From: Geobacter sp. AOG1
GTDB taxonomy: Bacteria; Desulfobacterota; Desulfuromonadia; Geobacterales; Geobacteraceae
Direction of reading: 5' to 3'
DNA: 64,000 bases
Assembly (NCBI RefSeq): GCF_019972315.1
Contig: NZ_BLIZ01000001.1
Location: 3,179,411-3,243,410 of the forward strand
Shown in pieces: positions 36,812-46,736 of the stretch (position 1 is the stretch's first letter; each line of letters begins with the position of its first letter). Made by a program: the position numbers and the translations under genes. The notes under the pieces are model-generated. The model saw only the letters and a program-made list of their open reading frames with translations, was not told the DNA's origin and searched no databases.

Positions 36812-38551
36812 TCAAGGTGATTTCTCCAGGTAACCTGGGTCGGCGAAGGTCCCCTGTGGTGTGAGACCGCGTATCCGATAATATTTCTGCAACTCCTCGT
36901 CAAAACGGGCACGATCGATGGCCGGCACCTCAATGCCGTCACCACTGGAGCCCGGTTCGGCGTAGAATCGTTCGGGAAGCCGGTCGTCGGCCACGGAAAA
37001 GCCATTGGCACAGTTGTAGAAACGTTCCGTGAGATAGGTCCGTTCACCGATCTCCCTGAGGGACTGGGGGGAATACTCGAATCCGGTGGTGGCAGAGAGA
37101 AGCTCGGCGTACTCCTCCAGCGTCGCGCCCAGGAAGGAAAACGTGCAGGCCATCAACGAATCCACTGCGGCATTGGTGTCCTCGGCTATCTTTATGATGC
37201 GGGCCTTGCCGGAGAAGGAGAAGCGGTCGGTGGCCACCGGCTTGCGAAGTATTTCGTGGGATAGGGGATAGGCGCGCAGATGGCACCCCCCCCGGTTGCT
37301 GGTACAGTAGGCCAGTGCCATGCCGTAGGCGCCGCGGGGGTCGTAAGCGGGAAGCTCCAGAGACTTGACGCTCATGGAGAGGTCGGGATTGCCCAGTTGT
37401 TCGGCGACCCGACGCGAGCCGAGGGCGAGCAATGCTCCATCCTCTCGCCGGTGGCCGATATCGGTCAGGAGCCCGGGTAGTTCGTCCGCGGTCGGGAAAC
37501 GCCCCCTCCCCTCTCCCCAGGCAGACAGGGTCGCGCCGGCGGAGACGGCATCGAGACCAAGCTCGTTGCAGATGGTGTTGGCGCGGACAATGGCGGAAAG
37601 GTTTGATATGCCATTCAGGGCACCGAAGTGGGAGAGCGCTTCGTACTCCGGCAGGTACTCACCCCGGGGTGTCATTTTCAGGCACTGGATCGGACAACCG
37701 TAGCATCCGCCTTTTTGCGTCCCGTACTCCCGACGGATGGCCGGCCCCGAATAGTTGCGGGATTCGGTGAAAAAAGTCCGGCGGAAGTTCTCCGTGGGAA
37801 CCATGCGCCGCTGGTTAACCAGGTCCACCAGGGCCGGCGTCCCATACTCGGCAATCCCCAGTTCCCCGAAGATGATTGGCGACGCCCGGAACAGGCGCAT
37901 CACATCATGGCAGGCATGCTCAATCCGTTGCCGGTCAGCAATGAGGACGGTCCTGTCGCCGTTCACCACGACCGCCTTCAGACGCTTGCGCCCCATGACC
38001 GCGCCGAGCCCCCCCCGACCGCTCCCATTCCCCTCCCCCATCATGATATTGGCGAAGAGGACGCCGTTTTCGCCCGCCGGACCGATGGCGGCAACACTGC
38101 CAGCGTCTGCCAGGGAAGCGATGGTTTCGGGAACCGTGTTCCCCCACAGTGCGTCGGCCGGCACAAGTTCCGCCTTGTCTCCACGTATGCTAAGTACCAC
38201 CGGTTGGGAACTGGCGCCGGTTATAAACAGGGCATCCAGTCCGGCGCCCTTCAGGCGCCAGGGGAAGTGCCCCCCGTACGAACAATCACAGATCGTCCCC
38301 GTAAGGGGTGATCGGGACACCACCGCCAGGCGGGCGGTAGTGGGTGCTGCGGTGCCGCAAAGGGGGCCGACGGAGAAGATGAGCGGCATGTCCGGCGCAA
38401 AGGGGTCGAGGGTGTGGAAACCGCGCATGAGCCTCACTCCCAGGCCACGCCCCCCCAGGTAAGCATGAATGAGCTCGACGGGAAGGGATTCGCGCCAGAT
38501 GCGACCGGTCGTCAGATCGACCTTCAGGATTTTGCCGGTCCAGCCGTACAT
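36812..38551 (-). CDS. Tungsten aldehyde:ferredoxin oxidoreductase (AOR family)
   Basis: The protein has 579 residues, usual for AOR. The start MYGWTGKILKVDLTTG is the family N-terminus. The 4Fe-4S ligands are CYGCPIQC near residue 285, with the fourth cysteine in MACTFSF near residue 475. GEYLPEYEALSHFGALNG and DTNAAVDSL are pterin-pocket motifs. It oxidises aldehydes to acids (or the reverse) with ferredoxin, using a bis-pterin tungsten centre in the cytoplasm. GAGG lies nine bases before the ATG. The class II aldolase follows on the same strand after 221 bases. Confidence 0.92.
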   Translation of the reverse strand: MYGWTGKILKVDLTTGRIWRESLPVELIHAYLGGRGLGVRLMRGFHTLDPFAPDMPLIFSVGPLCGTAAPTTARLAVVSRSPLTGTICDCSYGGHFPWRLKGAGLDALFITGASSQPVVLSIRGDKAELVPADALWGNTVPETIASLADAGSVAAIGPAGENGVLFANIMMGEGNGSGRGGLGAVMGRKRLKAVVVNGDRTVLIADRQRIEHACHDVMRLFRASPIIFGELGIAEYGTPALVDLVNQRRMVPTENFRRTFFTESRNYSGPAIRREYGTQKGGCYGCPIQCLKMTPRGEYLPEYEALSHFGALNGISNLSAIVRANTICNELGLDAVSAGATLSAWGEGRGRFPTADELPGLLTDIGHRREDGALLALGSRRVAEQLGNPDLSMSVKSLELPAYDPRGAYGMALAYCTSNRGGCHLRAYPLSHEILRKPVATDRFSFSGKARIIKIAEDTNAAVDSLMACTFSFLGATLEEYAELLSATTGFEYSPQSLREIGERTYLTERFYNCANGFSVADDRLPERFYAEPGSSGDGIEVPAIDRARFDEELQKYYRIRGLTPQGTFADPGYLEKSP

Positions 38552-38599
38552 GGTCCATTAACCTCGAAGGGCCGCCTGACGGCAGCCCTGAGTGAAATA

Positions 38600-39679
38600 C
38601 TAAAGATATTCCTTCCGCCCCTGTCGCTCCAACTCCTCGACAATCTTCTTCACCTCCTGCGCCCTCTCCTTGGGGCAGACCAGCAGTGCGTCGGGACAGT
38701 CCACCACCACCAGATCGCGCACGCCGATCAGGGCTGCCACCTTGTCGTTGCCATATACCAGGCAACCGGTGGCATCGATAGTCACCAGGTGCCGGGTGTT
38801 GATGGCCAGATTTCCGTTATCATCCCCGGGAATCACCTCCGGCAGGGCGTTCCAGCTTCCCACATCGCTCCAGCCAAAATTGGTCGGAATGACCATCACG
38901 TTTTCCGCCTTTTCCATCACGCCGAAATCGATGGACTCAGCGGCAACGTCCTGGTAAAGCCTTGCGATCTGGGGCTTGAGATCTTCAGGTGCCCAGACGT
39001 CGGCAGTGAAGGTCAGTTCGGCCAAACGAGTGGCCAGTGCCGGCATGTGGGCCAGTATCTGATCGAGGATGACATCGGCCCGCCAGACGAACATGCCGCT
39101 GTTCCAGTAGAAATTCCCCGCAGCCAGGAATTCCAGCGCCTTGTCCAAGGGAGGTTTTTCAACGAAGCGTCGTACCGGATAGGGGCCGTTCCCCCGCATT
39201 TCCGCCTCCGCCTCGATGTAGCCATAGCCCGTCTCAGGCCGGGTGGGGACGATGCCAAGGGTGACCAGATATCCGTTCAAGGCCGCCTCCCGTGCCGCAC
39301 GTAACGAGTCGCGAAACATCTCTTCGTCAGCGATGTAGTGGTCGGCCGGCAGCACCACCATCAGGCCGGCCGGGTCGTGACCGGCGATGATGGTCGCCGC
39401 CAGCCCTATGGCCGGCGCGGTGTTGCGCCCCAGCGGTTCGGCCACGATGTCGATGCGGGCAGCCTGCTGGTATTCTTCGAGCTGCCGCGCCGTCTCCCGG
39501 GACTGGAGGGCATTGGTGACGACCAGAAGCCGCTTTGGCTTCAGCGGCAATACCCGTTCTATGGTCCGTTGCAGCATGGATTTCCCCCCGAGCACCGACA
39601 TGAGCTGTTTAGGGGAATGCTGCCGAGAAAGCGGCCAGAACCTGGTGCCGGCCCCACCGGCAAGAATCACGATATACAT
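38600..39679 (-). CDS. manC: Mannose-1-phosphate guanylyltransferase, short form
   Basis: The protein has 359 residues from the ATG at 39679, which has AAGGAGG upstream. The longer frame adds 98 residues of no character. The N-terminal motif VILAGGAGTRFWPLSRQHSPKQ is the GMP-binding loop. PTRPETGYGYIEA, FVEKPP and WSDVGSWNAL complete the family. It makes GDP-mannose for surface polysaccharide. It lacks the C-terminal mannose-6-phosphate isomerase domain of the bifunctional AlgA type. That activity is encoded separately by the cupin just upstream. Confidence 0.95.
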   Translation of the reverse strand: MYIVILAGGAGTRFWPLSRQHSPKQLMSVLGGKSMLQRTIERVLPLKPKRLLVVTNALQSRETARQLEEYQQAARIDIVAEPLGRNTAPAIGLAATIIAGHDPAGLMVVLPADHYIADEEMFRDSLRAAREAALNGYLVTLGIVPTRPETGYGYIEAEAEMRGNGPYPVRRFVEKPPLDKALEFLAAGNFYWNSGMFVWRADVILDQILAHMPALATRLAELTFTADVWAPEDLKPQIARLYQDVAAESIDFGVMEKAENVMVIPTNFGWSDVGSWNALPEVIPGDDNGNLAINTRHLVTIDATGCLVYGNDKVAALIGVRDLVVVDCPDALLVCPKERAQEVKKIVEELERQGRKEYL

Positions 39680-39782
39680 GAAGCCAACCTCCTTATCGCT
39701 GCTCGTAACGGGACATGATGGTTGCGTCAGGGGGATACGGGAATAGAGGGGAAAAACGGAGAAAGGATTAACGCGACGACCG

Positions 39783-40148
39783 TCATTGTTCCGGTTCCGC
39801 CGTTGCCCGCTGGTAATCATCCTGGTAGCGGACGATGTCGTCCTCGCCAAGATATTCGCCACTCTGCACCTCGATAATGACGAGAGGGATGAGCCCCGGA
39901 TTTTCCAGACGGTGGGATTTTCCCACGGGGATAAACGTCGACTCATTGACGTTGACGATGAACTCCCGGTCATCGCAGGTCACTCTGGCGGTGCCGGAAA
40001 CCACAATCCAGTGCTCGCTGCGGTGGTGGTGCATCTGCAGCGACAGCCGTTGGCCGGAAAGGACTTCGATCCGCTTGATCTTGTAGCTCTTGTTCTCCTC
40101 CAGGACCGTGTAGGTACCCCAGGGGCGTTCGCCACGTTCCAGCTCCAT
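39783..40148 (-). CDS. Stand-alone cupin of the mannose-6-phosphate isomerase type II family
   Basis: The protein has 121 residues. RPWGTYTVLEE is followed by SLQMHHHRSEHWIVVSG, the type II PMI metal site (His and Glu), and FIPVGKSHRLENPG at the second strand. AAGGAG precedes the ATG. In many bacteria this domain is fused to ManC; here it stands 103 bases upstream of it. It would interconvert fructose-6-phosphate and mannose-6-phosphate. Confidence 0.88.
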   Translation of the reverse strand: MELERGERPWGTYTVLEENKSYKIKRIEVLSGQRLSLQMHHHRSEHWIVVSGTARVTCDDREFIVNVNESTFIPVGKSHRLENPGLIPLVIIEVQSGEYLGEDDIVRYQDDYQRATAEPEQ

Positions 40149-40190
40149 TCTCGGACTCCTTATTGTTCGAAATGTCCCGGTTGACAGACG

Positions 40191-41024
40191 TTACTGCTTA
40201 TCCCGCAGCGCCAGGTACTGCCGGAGCGCCGCCCGCCACGGCTGAGGCTGGAAACCGGTGTCCCGCGCCAGTTTACCGCAGTCGAGCACCGAATAGAGCG
40301 GCCGGGGGGCCGGCCGACCTAACTCCGTCGTGGCCATGGGCTGCACTGTCACCGCCAGACCCGCATCGGCAAATATGGCACGGGCGAACTCGTTCCAGGA
40401 ACAGACGCCGGCATTGGCCGCATGGTACGTTCCACGGCACCCCTTATCCAAGAGGGCACGGATGGCCAGGCTGAGGTCCATGGTCCAGGTGGGGGACCCG
40501 ATCTGATCGTCCACCACCGCCAGTTCATCCTTTCCCCCCCCCAGACGCAGCATGGTCTCGACAAAGTTCTTGCCATGCAGTCCATAGAGCCACTGGGTAC
40601 GCACCACCAGGTGGGCGGGATTTGTACGGGCGCTCTCCTCGCCCGCAAGCTTCGACATGCCGTACACGCTGAGAGGGCCGGTCGGGTCGTCCTCGACCCA
40701 AGGAGACGTCTTGCTGCCGTCGAACACGTAATCCGTGCTCACCTGCACCAGACAGGCGCCGATCTGCCTGCTCACCTCAGCGAGGTTCCCCACCCCCGTG
40801 CCATTGACCGCCATGGCAAGGTCCCGCTTCGTCTCACAGCCATCGACATCCGTATAGGCGGCGGCATTCACCACCACCCGCGGCTTGAGGGTCAGGAGGA
40901 CCTTCCGCACCGATTCGCCGGAGGTGATGTCGATCTCCTCGATGTCCACCCCCCGCACATCGCCCGGCAACACCCGCAGGAGGTCCTGCCCCAGCATCCC
41001 TTTCGCCCCGACAACAAGGATCAT
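40191..41024 (-). CDS. rfbD: dTDP-4-dehydrorhamnose reductase
   Basis: The protein has 277 residues from the ATG at 41024, with GGGAGAA upstream. The Rossmann loop is MILVVGAKGMLGQDL. Other landmarks are NAAAYTDVDGCE, QVSTDYVFDG, VYGMSKLAGEE and TYHAANAG. It makes dTDP-L-rhamnose in the last step. It sits 62 bases after rfbB on the same strand. rfbA and an rfbC-like gene are 24 kb away at 16-17 kb. Confidence 0.95.
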   Translation of the reverse strand: MILVVGAKGMLGQDLLRVLPGDVRGVDIEEIDITSGESVRKVLLTLKPRVVVNAAAYTDVDGCETKRDLAMAVNGTGVGNLAEVSRQIGACLVQVSTDYVFDGSKTSPWVEDDPTGPLSVYGMSKLAGEESARTNPAHLVVRTQWLYGLHGKNFVETMLRLGGGKDELAVVDDQIGSPTWTMDLSLAIRALLDKGCRGTYHAANAGVCSWNEFARAIFADAGLAVTVQPMATTELGRPAPRPLYSVLDCGKLARDTGFQPQPWRAALRQYLALRDKQ

Positions 41025-41086
41025 CCCTTCATTCTCCCTATGCAAAACTTCATATCAAACGGAGACCTTGAACAGTGAACGGTATG

Positions 41087-42160
41087 TTATCTGTTCCCGT
41101 ACTGATTATCATAATAATCCCGGTACGCACCCGATGTCACCTCTGCCACCCATTTCTGATTGGCCAGGTACCAGTCGATGGTCTCGGCAATTCCGCGCTC
41201 GAACGTATAGGACGGGCTCCACCCCATCTCCCGCTTGATCTTCGAGGCGTCTATGGCATAGCGCCGGTCGTGTCCGGGGCGATCCTTGACAAACGTGATA
41301 AGCCGGCGATTTTCACCCCGGGGCCGCCCGAGCCGCTCGTCGAGCAGGTCACAGACGAGGTTGACGATGTCGATGTTCTTCCATTCGTTGTTCCCCCCGA
41401 TGTTATATACGCCACCCACCCGACCCTCCTTGAGCACCGTCTCGATGGCCACCGAATGGTCCTTGACGTGGAGCCAGTCGCGCACGTTAAGACCGTCGCC
41501 GTAAACCGGCAATGGTTTCCCGGCGATGATATTGTGAATCATGAGGGGAATCAGCTTTTCCGGGAAATGGTAGGGGCCGTAGTTATTGGAGCAGCGGGTA
41601 TTGAGGGTCGGAAAACCGTAGGTCTCGTGGTAAGCACGCACGAGCAGGTCCGCCCCCGCCTTGCTGGCAGAATAGGGGGAATTGGCGGCAAGGGGGGTCT
41701 CCTCCGTGAAGTAGCCGGTGGAGCCGAGACTGCCGTACACCTCATCGGTGGAAACCTGGAGGAAACGGAACTGTGGAACGGCCCCTGACTCCCAGTGCTT
41801 GCGGCTCTCCTCCAGGAGCACCTGGGTGCCGAGGACGTTGGTCCGGACGAAGACCTCCGGTCCCGAGATGGAACGGTCCACGTGGGATTCTGCAGCAAAG
41901 TGAAGCACCGCCTCTATCTTCTCCTCGGCGAGGAGTTGTGCCACAAGTCGTGCATCACAGACGTCACCCTTCACAAAATGGTAACGGGGGTCGTTTTCCA
42001 CGCAGGTCAGATTCTCGAGGTTCCCCGCATAGGTGAGGAGGTCCAGGTTGATCACCCGGCATCCAGGATTTGCCGGCAGGAAATAATTGATGAGGTTCGA
42101 GCCGATAAAACCGGCGCCGCCGGTCACCAGTATGGTGCAGGGGACGAAACTCTCCGTCAT
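41087..42160 (-). CDS. rfbB: dTDP-glucose 4,6-dehydratase
   Basis: The protein has 357 residues from the ATG at 42160, preceded by GGGGAG. Extended SDR family: ILVTGGAGFIGSNLINYFL, HFAAESHVDRSI, VSTDEVYG with SPYSASKAG and the YxxxK pair, then TRCSNNYGPYHFPEKLIP. It converts dTDP-glucose to the 4-keto-6-deoxy sugar. It lies between lptD and rfbD on the same strand. Confidence 0.97.
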   Translation of the reverse strand: MTESFVPCTILVTGGAGFIGSNLINYFLPANPGCRVINLDLLTYAGNLENLTCVENDPRYHFVKGDVCDARLVAQLLAEEKIEAVLHFAAESHVDRSISGPEVFVRTNVLGTQVLLEESRKHWESGAVPQFRFLQVSTDEVYGSLGSTGYFTEETPLAANSPYSASKAGADLLVRAYHETYGFPTLNTRCSNNYGPYHFPEKLIPLMIHNIIAGKPLPVYGDGLNVRDWLHVKDHSVAIETVLKEGRVGGVYNIGGNNEWKNIDIVNLVCDLLDERLGRPRGENRRLITFVKDRPGHDRRYAIDASKIKREMGWSPSYTFERGIAETIDWYLANQKWVAEVTSGAYRDYYDNQYGNR

Positions 42161-42213
42161 ATGTCGCTCCCCATCCTCTGCGAGGATGTATGCAGTTAGA
42201 TAGTTACGTCGTA

Positions 42214-44289
42214 TCAGAACGGTCTGATCTTGCCGAACGAACCAAGGCCGGACAGGGTAAAGCTGACCAGGAACGACCGGTTGCCAGGCCGGTCCTGGTA
42301 GCTGAAATCCAGGCTCCAGCATTGCTGGCGGTACTCCAGGGTGTAGAGAGACTCAAGGAACTCCCCCTTGTCAAAGGAGTACCGTGGAGTGTAATTGAAA
42401 ATGAACGGTTTGACAAGGGTCAGCCCCAATCGCCCCTCCAGATATCCCAGCCTGTTGCGGGCATAGAAATAGCTGGCGCCGGCAAAGTTTCCACTACCAT
42501 CCGTCAGATCAAATCCGGCACTGACGGTGGAAATCCTTGCCAGACCTGGGTTATAGCGACTGTCCAAAGAGACAGTAAGACGCTTGTCAGGGTTGGCACG
42601 CATTTCGAGCCGGAGGTCGGTCAACCTATCCCGGTCGTCGTCCGCCAGGTTCAGCAGGTCACGGCGGCTCCCCGAAAGCTGGTACCCCTGACTGAGCCGG
42701 AGAAAGAGAAGTTCGCGGTAGTCCGGCGCACCACTTGGCGTTGCATATCGTCCCGTGAGATAGCTGGTCAGGGACCACCCCAGAAGCTGCTGCCCCAGCG
42801 GCCGGTCGTCGTAATCGAACAACGGCAGGTTCTCCTGGTTCCTCTCTTGGGTCAAGGTGTAGCCGATTGCCGGCACGAGGGTATGCCGGAGTCGTTTGAG
42901 GTTGCCATCGTTGATTTCGTACACCCGCTCAAGAGGAGTTGCGAGGGAGGCGTTTGCCCAGCCGAGGCCCACTCCTGACGTTCCATCGGCAACACCTGCG
43001 TTGTTGGCATTATAAAAGCGCAGCTGGTATCCCCCCTGTACCGCAAGTTCCAGTCCCGCAGGGAGGACCCGAAAGAAAGAGAGTGCTGGATTGAGAATAA
43101 ACCTTTCGCCCCGGCTCCCATCATTGCGATGGAAGTTGGTGAACTGGCTGTCAAGGGCTGCATAGATCGGCCCCCCCCACAATCGTTGCGGGATCACGCT
43201 GAAATTGACCACCGGCAGCCGCTGGAGAGTGGCCCGGTTATTGGGTGCGTTCAGATTATCCGCATACCGTCCCTCGATGTTCACCAGGTAGGCCTGCCGG
43301 TGCCAGCTGACCGAAGCGGACGAATCCAAGAACTGGCGGTTGTACACCCCGGTCGTCTCGCCATAATCGTTCAAAAAAGTACGGTCCGAAGTAAGGTCCA
43401 GGTCGGACCGGAAGGTCAATGCTGAGGCGATTGCCTGCAACTGCACGAGTTTGATCTCGCCCCGCCCACGTCCCTCCAGGCGGTCGTATATGCCGTAACT
43501 GGCCAGATTGCCATGGCTCCCGGCGTTGCCCAGATAGCGGTAATCGAGACCGAGCCCAACCCCCCGCTTTGACTGCACATCCAGAAGCGCTGTAAGGTCC
43601 TGGCTGGGAGAAATGGCCCAGTAATAGGGGATACCGAGGGTAAATCCCTTTTTGTCCGAACTGCCGATATGGGGGAACAGAAATCCTGACTGCCGCTCAC
43701 GCGTGACGGGAAAGATGAGGTACGGGGTATAAAACAGGGGAATTCCCTTGACGTAGAAGAGCACGTGGCGGGCCGTACCATATTCGTCAAGGGTCACGTC
43801 CATCTTGTCGGCGGTGAACTTCCAACTGGGGGATGGACCGTCGCAGGTGGTGAATGTCCCCTGCTCCAGGCGGTAGTCTCCCAATCCGGTCTTTGCCAGT
43901 CGACGGCTTTGCAGATGGAAATTGCTCTGCTTGTAGAACATTTCGGCGTTTTCCGCCTCACCATTCTGGCTGTCTAGGTTGATGGAAAGGTGGTCCCCTT
44001 TCAGGGTATCGTCATTTTTCAGAAGCCGTACACGCCCCGTGGCATCGGCGTCACCCGTGGACTGGTGAAGCAGGGCCTTGTCGGCGAACAGGGTAGCGCC
44101 ATCCCAGTGCATCTCCACATTGCCCGTTGCCTGGTAGGTGTCGCTCGGTGAGTCATAGCTGAGAGTATCCGCCTGTATTTTCACACCAGCCGCTTGCGGG
44201 ACATCAGCCCCGAAGGCAGGCCGGTTGGGCAGAATCAGCAGGGTCAACCCGAGCAGAATTATGGCAGGACGACAGTTCATGATCACCAT
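42214..44289 (-). CDS. lptD: LPS-assembly outer-membrane protein LptD
   Basis: The protein has 691 residues. A signal peptide (1-28) precedes an OstA/LptA-like domain at about 30-150 with VKIQADTLSYDSPSDTY and GNVEMHWDG. A long barrel domain follows (DRTFLNDYGETTGVYNRQFL, and strands with RQAYLVN). It inserts LPS into the outer leaflet with LptE. Two start candidates exist, ATG at 44289 and ATG at 44280; neither has a strong ribosome site. It is followed by rfbB and preceded by folC. Confidence 0.93.
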   Translation of the reverse strand: MVIMNCRPAIILLGLTLLILPNRPAFGADVPQAAGVKIQADTLSYDSPSDTYQATGNVEMHWDGATLFADKALLHQSTGDADATGRVRLLKNDDTLKGDHLSINLDSQNGEAENAEMFYKQSNFHLQSRRLAKTGLGDYRLEQGTFTTCDGPSPSWKFTADKMDVTLDEYGTARHVLFYVKGIPLFYTPYLIFPVTRERQSGFLFPHIGSSDKKGFTLGIPYYWAISPSQDLTALLDVQSKRGVGLGLDYRYLGNAGSHGNLASYGIYDRLEGRGRGEIKLVQLQAIASALTFRSDLDLTSDRTFLNDYGETTGVYNRQFLDSSASVSWHRQAYLVNIEGRYADNLNAPNNRATLQRLPVVNFSVIPQRLWGGPIYAALDSQFTNFHRNDGSRGERFILNPALSFFRVLPAGLELAVQGGYQLRFYNANNAGVADGTSGVGLGWANASLATPLERVYEINDGNLKRLRHTLVPAIGYTLTQERNQENLPLFDYDDRPLGQQLLGWSLTSYLTGRYATPSGAPDYRELLFLRLSQGYQLSGSRRDLLNLADDDRDRLTDLRLEMRANPDKRLTVSLDSRYNPGLARISTVSAGFDLTDGSGNFAGASYFYARNRLGYLEGRLGLTLVKPFIFNYTPRYSFDKGEFLESLYTLEYRQQCWSLDFSYQDRPGNRSFLVSFTLSGLGSFGKIRPF

Positions 44290-44327
44290 CAGTTCAGGAC
44301 TTTCTTCAGATTAAACAGCATCCACGT

Positions 44328-45605
44328 TCAGCCGCGTACCGCCTCAAATTCCCTGCCCAGCAGGAAAGCCCGAGCCGCGCCAACGGTGAAAAGGGAACCA
44401 CAGACAAGGACCAGGTCGTCCGGACCTGCCGCTTCCCGCGCCCGTCTTACGCCATCGGCAACGGTCCCGGCAGCGGTACAACGCTGCCCGCCCTGCTCCC
44501 TGCAGCAGGCGGCCAGATCCTCCGCAGGCAGGGAACGCTCTAGGGGAGGAGTGACGGTAAACACCTCATCGGCGACAGGGAGCAGAGGTGCCAGGATTGC
44601 CGCCACATCCTTGTCTCCCATGACACCCACGACCAGAATGAGCCGCCGGCGAGGAACATCTGCAAGAGACCTGGCCAGGGCGAGGCTTCCCGCCGGATTG
44701 TGGGCTCCATCGAGAAGAATCCGGGGCGCCGTATCGAAGAACTCCATCCGTCCCGGCCAGCGTGCCGCGGCTATGCCACGTTCCATGGCACACTTGTCAA
44801 CAGTCAAGCCCTGCCTCCCGAGCAGTTCCGCGGCCGCCAGGGCACAGGCCGCATTCATCGCCTGGTGCCTCCCCGCAATACCAGGGACAAGGTGAGGGAT
44901 CTCTATCCCCAGACCGTGATAGGCAAGGAAGCCACTCTCCCAAGTCGTATCGAACTCCCTGCCGCACAGGAAGAGAGGGCTTTCATCCGCCCTGCACTTT
45001 TCCACGACCACATCCAACGCCGCCGACTCCTGTAAGGCAGAAACCACGGGTCGGCCGGGCCGGATGATCCCCGCTTTTTCCACGGCGATTGCTGCCAGCG
45101 AGTCCCCGAGCCAGGTACAGTGATCGAGGGCAATGGGAGTTATGACCGCAAGCTCGCCGGATGCGGCGTTGGTGGCATCGAAACGCCCTCCCATCCCCAC
45201 TTCCATCACCGCGAGATCGACTCGGCGTTCGGCAAAATGGAGAAACGCCATGGCGGTTACCAGCTCGAAGAAGGTCGAACCTGGCGGGGCCACGGCAATG
45301 ACGCGTCGAGCCAGGGAAACAACCTCGGTTTCGTCAATCTCAATGCCGCCGATGCGGAAACGTTCGGTGAAGCTGATCAGGTGCGGCGACGTGAAAAGAC
45401 CGGTAGTCAAGCCGCCAGCACGGAGCACGGCGTCGAGAAAGGCAGCCGTGGACCCCTTGCCGTTGGTCCCTGCCACATGCACCACCGCAAGCTTCCCCTC
45501 GGGATTGCCGAGTGCTGCAAGCAGAGCGGTGATCCGTTCAAGCCCCGGCTTCATGCCGAAGCGCCCAAGGGCGTAAAGGTGCGACAGTATCTCCTTATAG
45601 GTCAT
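44328..45605 (-). CDS. folC: Folylpolyglutamate synthase / dihydrofolate synthase
   Basis: The protein has 425 residues. The ATP loop is VVHVAGTNGKGSTAAFLDAV. TSPHLISFTERFRI and VMEVGMGGRFDATNA are Mur-ligase-type signatures. LDGAHNPAGSLALAR marks the C-terminal domain. It adds glutamate to dihydropteroate and to folates. It lies between accD and lptD on the same strand, the usual accD-folC neighbourhood of Proteobacteria. Confidence 0.95.
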   Translation of the reverse strand: MTYKEILSHLYALGRFGMKPGLERITALLAALGNPEGKLAVVHVAGTNGKGSTAAFLDAVLRAGGLTTGLFTSPHLISFTERFRIGGIEIDETEVVSLARRVIAVAPPGSTFFELVTAMAFLHFAERRVDLAVMEVGMGGRFDATNAASGELAVITPIALDHCTWLGDSLAAIAVEKAGIIRPGRPVVSALQESAALDVVVEKCRADESPLFLCGREFDTTWESGFLAYHGLGIEIPHLVPGIAGRHQAMNAACALAAAELLGRQGLTVDKCAMERGIAAARWPGRMEFFDTAPRILLDGAHNPAGSLALARSLADVPRRRLILVVGVMGDKDVAAILAPLLPVADEVFTVTPPLERSLPAEDLAACCREQGGQRCTAAGTVADGVRRAREAAGPDDLVLVCGSLFTVGAARAFLLGREFEAVRG

Positions 45606-45712
45606 GACAGCCGGTGATTATAGGGAATCCCCCGACAAAAGTCCATAGATTTAGCCTGGAAGCAGCAGGACGGGCTATCCGGAGTACAGGACAGAACCTC
45701 AGTACGGACAAA

Positions 45713-45742
45713 AAAAGCCCGCCGGAAAATCGGCGGGCTTTT
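45713..45742 (-). terminator. Rho-independent terminator after accD
   Basis: Arms of 12 bases (45713-45724, 45731-45742; AAAAGCCCGCCG) with a GAAAAT loop. On the minus strand it is followed by a run of seven T residues. It lies 24 bases past the accD stop and separates accD from folC. Confidence 0.9.
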
Positions 45743-45766
45743 GGCTACGAAGTGTCAGCATAAGGC

Positions 45767-46621
45767 TCAGGCGGCTGGCCGATAGAGCATCTTGAGAATA
45801 CTGGAAAGCGTCTGGCGCATCTCGCGCCGGTCGATGATGACATCTACCATCCCGTGGTCGAGGAGGTACTCGGCCCGCTGGAATCCCTCGGGCAGTTTCT
45901 GACGAATGGTCTGTTCGATGACCCGGGGGCCCGCAAAGCCGATAAGAGCCTTGGGCTCCGCCATGTTGATATCACCCAGCATGGCGAAGCTGGCGGTCAC
46001 ACCACCGGTAGTCGGGTCGGTAAGGATGGAAACGAACGGCAGCCCCATTTCTTTCAGTTTGGCCAGCGCCGCCGAGGTTTTTGCCATCTGCATGAGAGAG
46101 AGGATGCTCTCCTGCATGCGGGCGCCGCCGGAAGCGGATACAACGATGACGGGGGTACGTTGCTCCAGTCCGCGCTCGATTGCACGGGTTATCTTCTCCC
46201 CGACAACGCTCCCCATGCTTCCCCCCATGAAGGAGAAATCGAATACCGCCATCTGCACCGGTGTTCCCTCGATGGTCCCCGCGCCGCAGATAACGGCATC
46301 CTTGGACCCCCCTTTTGCGAGCGCCACGTCAATCCGGTCCTGGTAGCTTTTGGAATCCTTGAACTCGAGGAAATCCACCGACACGATATCGGCATCATGC
46401 TCGACGAAACTCCCTTCATCGAGGAGTACCGCCAGTCGCTTACGGGCGGAAATACGGGAATGATGGCCGCACTTGGGGCAAACATTGAGGTTTTTTTCCA
46501 GATCCTTGCAGTAGATCGTCTCGCCGCAACTGGGGCACTTGCTCCAGAGCCCTTCGGGGACTTTCACCTTTTTCTCTTCCCCCTGTCCCAGGGGAGCCTT
46601 TTCTCGCTTGAACCATGCCAT
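45767..46621 (-). CDS. accD: Acetyl-CoA carboxylase carboxyltransferase subunit beta
   Basis: The protein has 284 residues. The N-terminal zinc finger is Cys29, 32, 48 and 51 (CPSC, then CPKC). The crotonase-fold core has [22 protein letters not shown] and [11 protein letters not shown], with [18 protein letters not shown]. With AccA it transfers the carboxyl from biotin to acetyl-CoA. GAGG lies before the ATG. It follows trpA by 115 bases, and a strong terminator ends it. Confidence 0.97.
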   Translation of the reverse strand: MAWFKREKAPLGQGEEKKVKVPEGLWSKCPSCGETIYCKDLEKNLNVCPKCGHHSRISARKRLAVLLDEGSFVEHDADIVSVDFLEFKDSKSYQDRIDVALAKGGSKDAVICGAGTIEGTPVQMAVFDFSFMGGSMGSVVGEKITRAIERGLEQRTPVIVVSASGGARMQESILSLMQMAKTSAALAKLKEMGLPFVSILTDPTTGGVTASFAMLGDINMAEPKALIGFAGPRVIEQTIRQKLPEGFQRAEYLLDHGMVDVIIDRREMRQTLSSILKMLYRPAA

Positions 46622-46736
46622 AATATGCCTCGCGGGTTCTGTACCCTCTTTTTAGTAACAGTGAACGGGAGTGATACCAGAAAACTCGCCCGATGTCAAA
46701 CCATTTGCCCATTGACGGCCGCTATCGGCCACCGCA

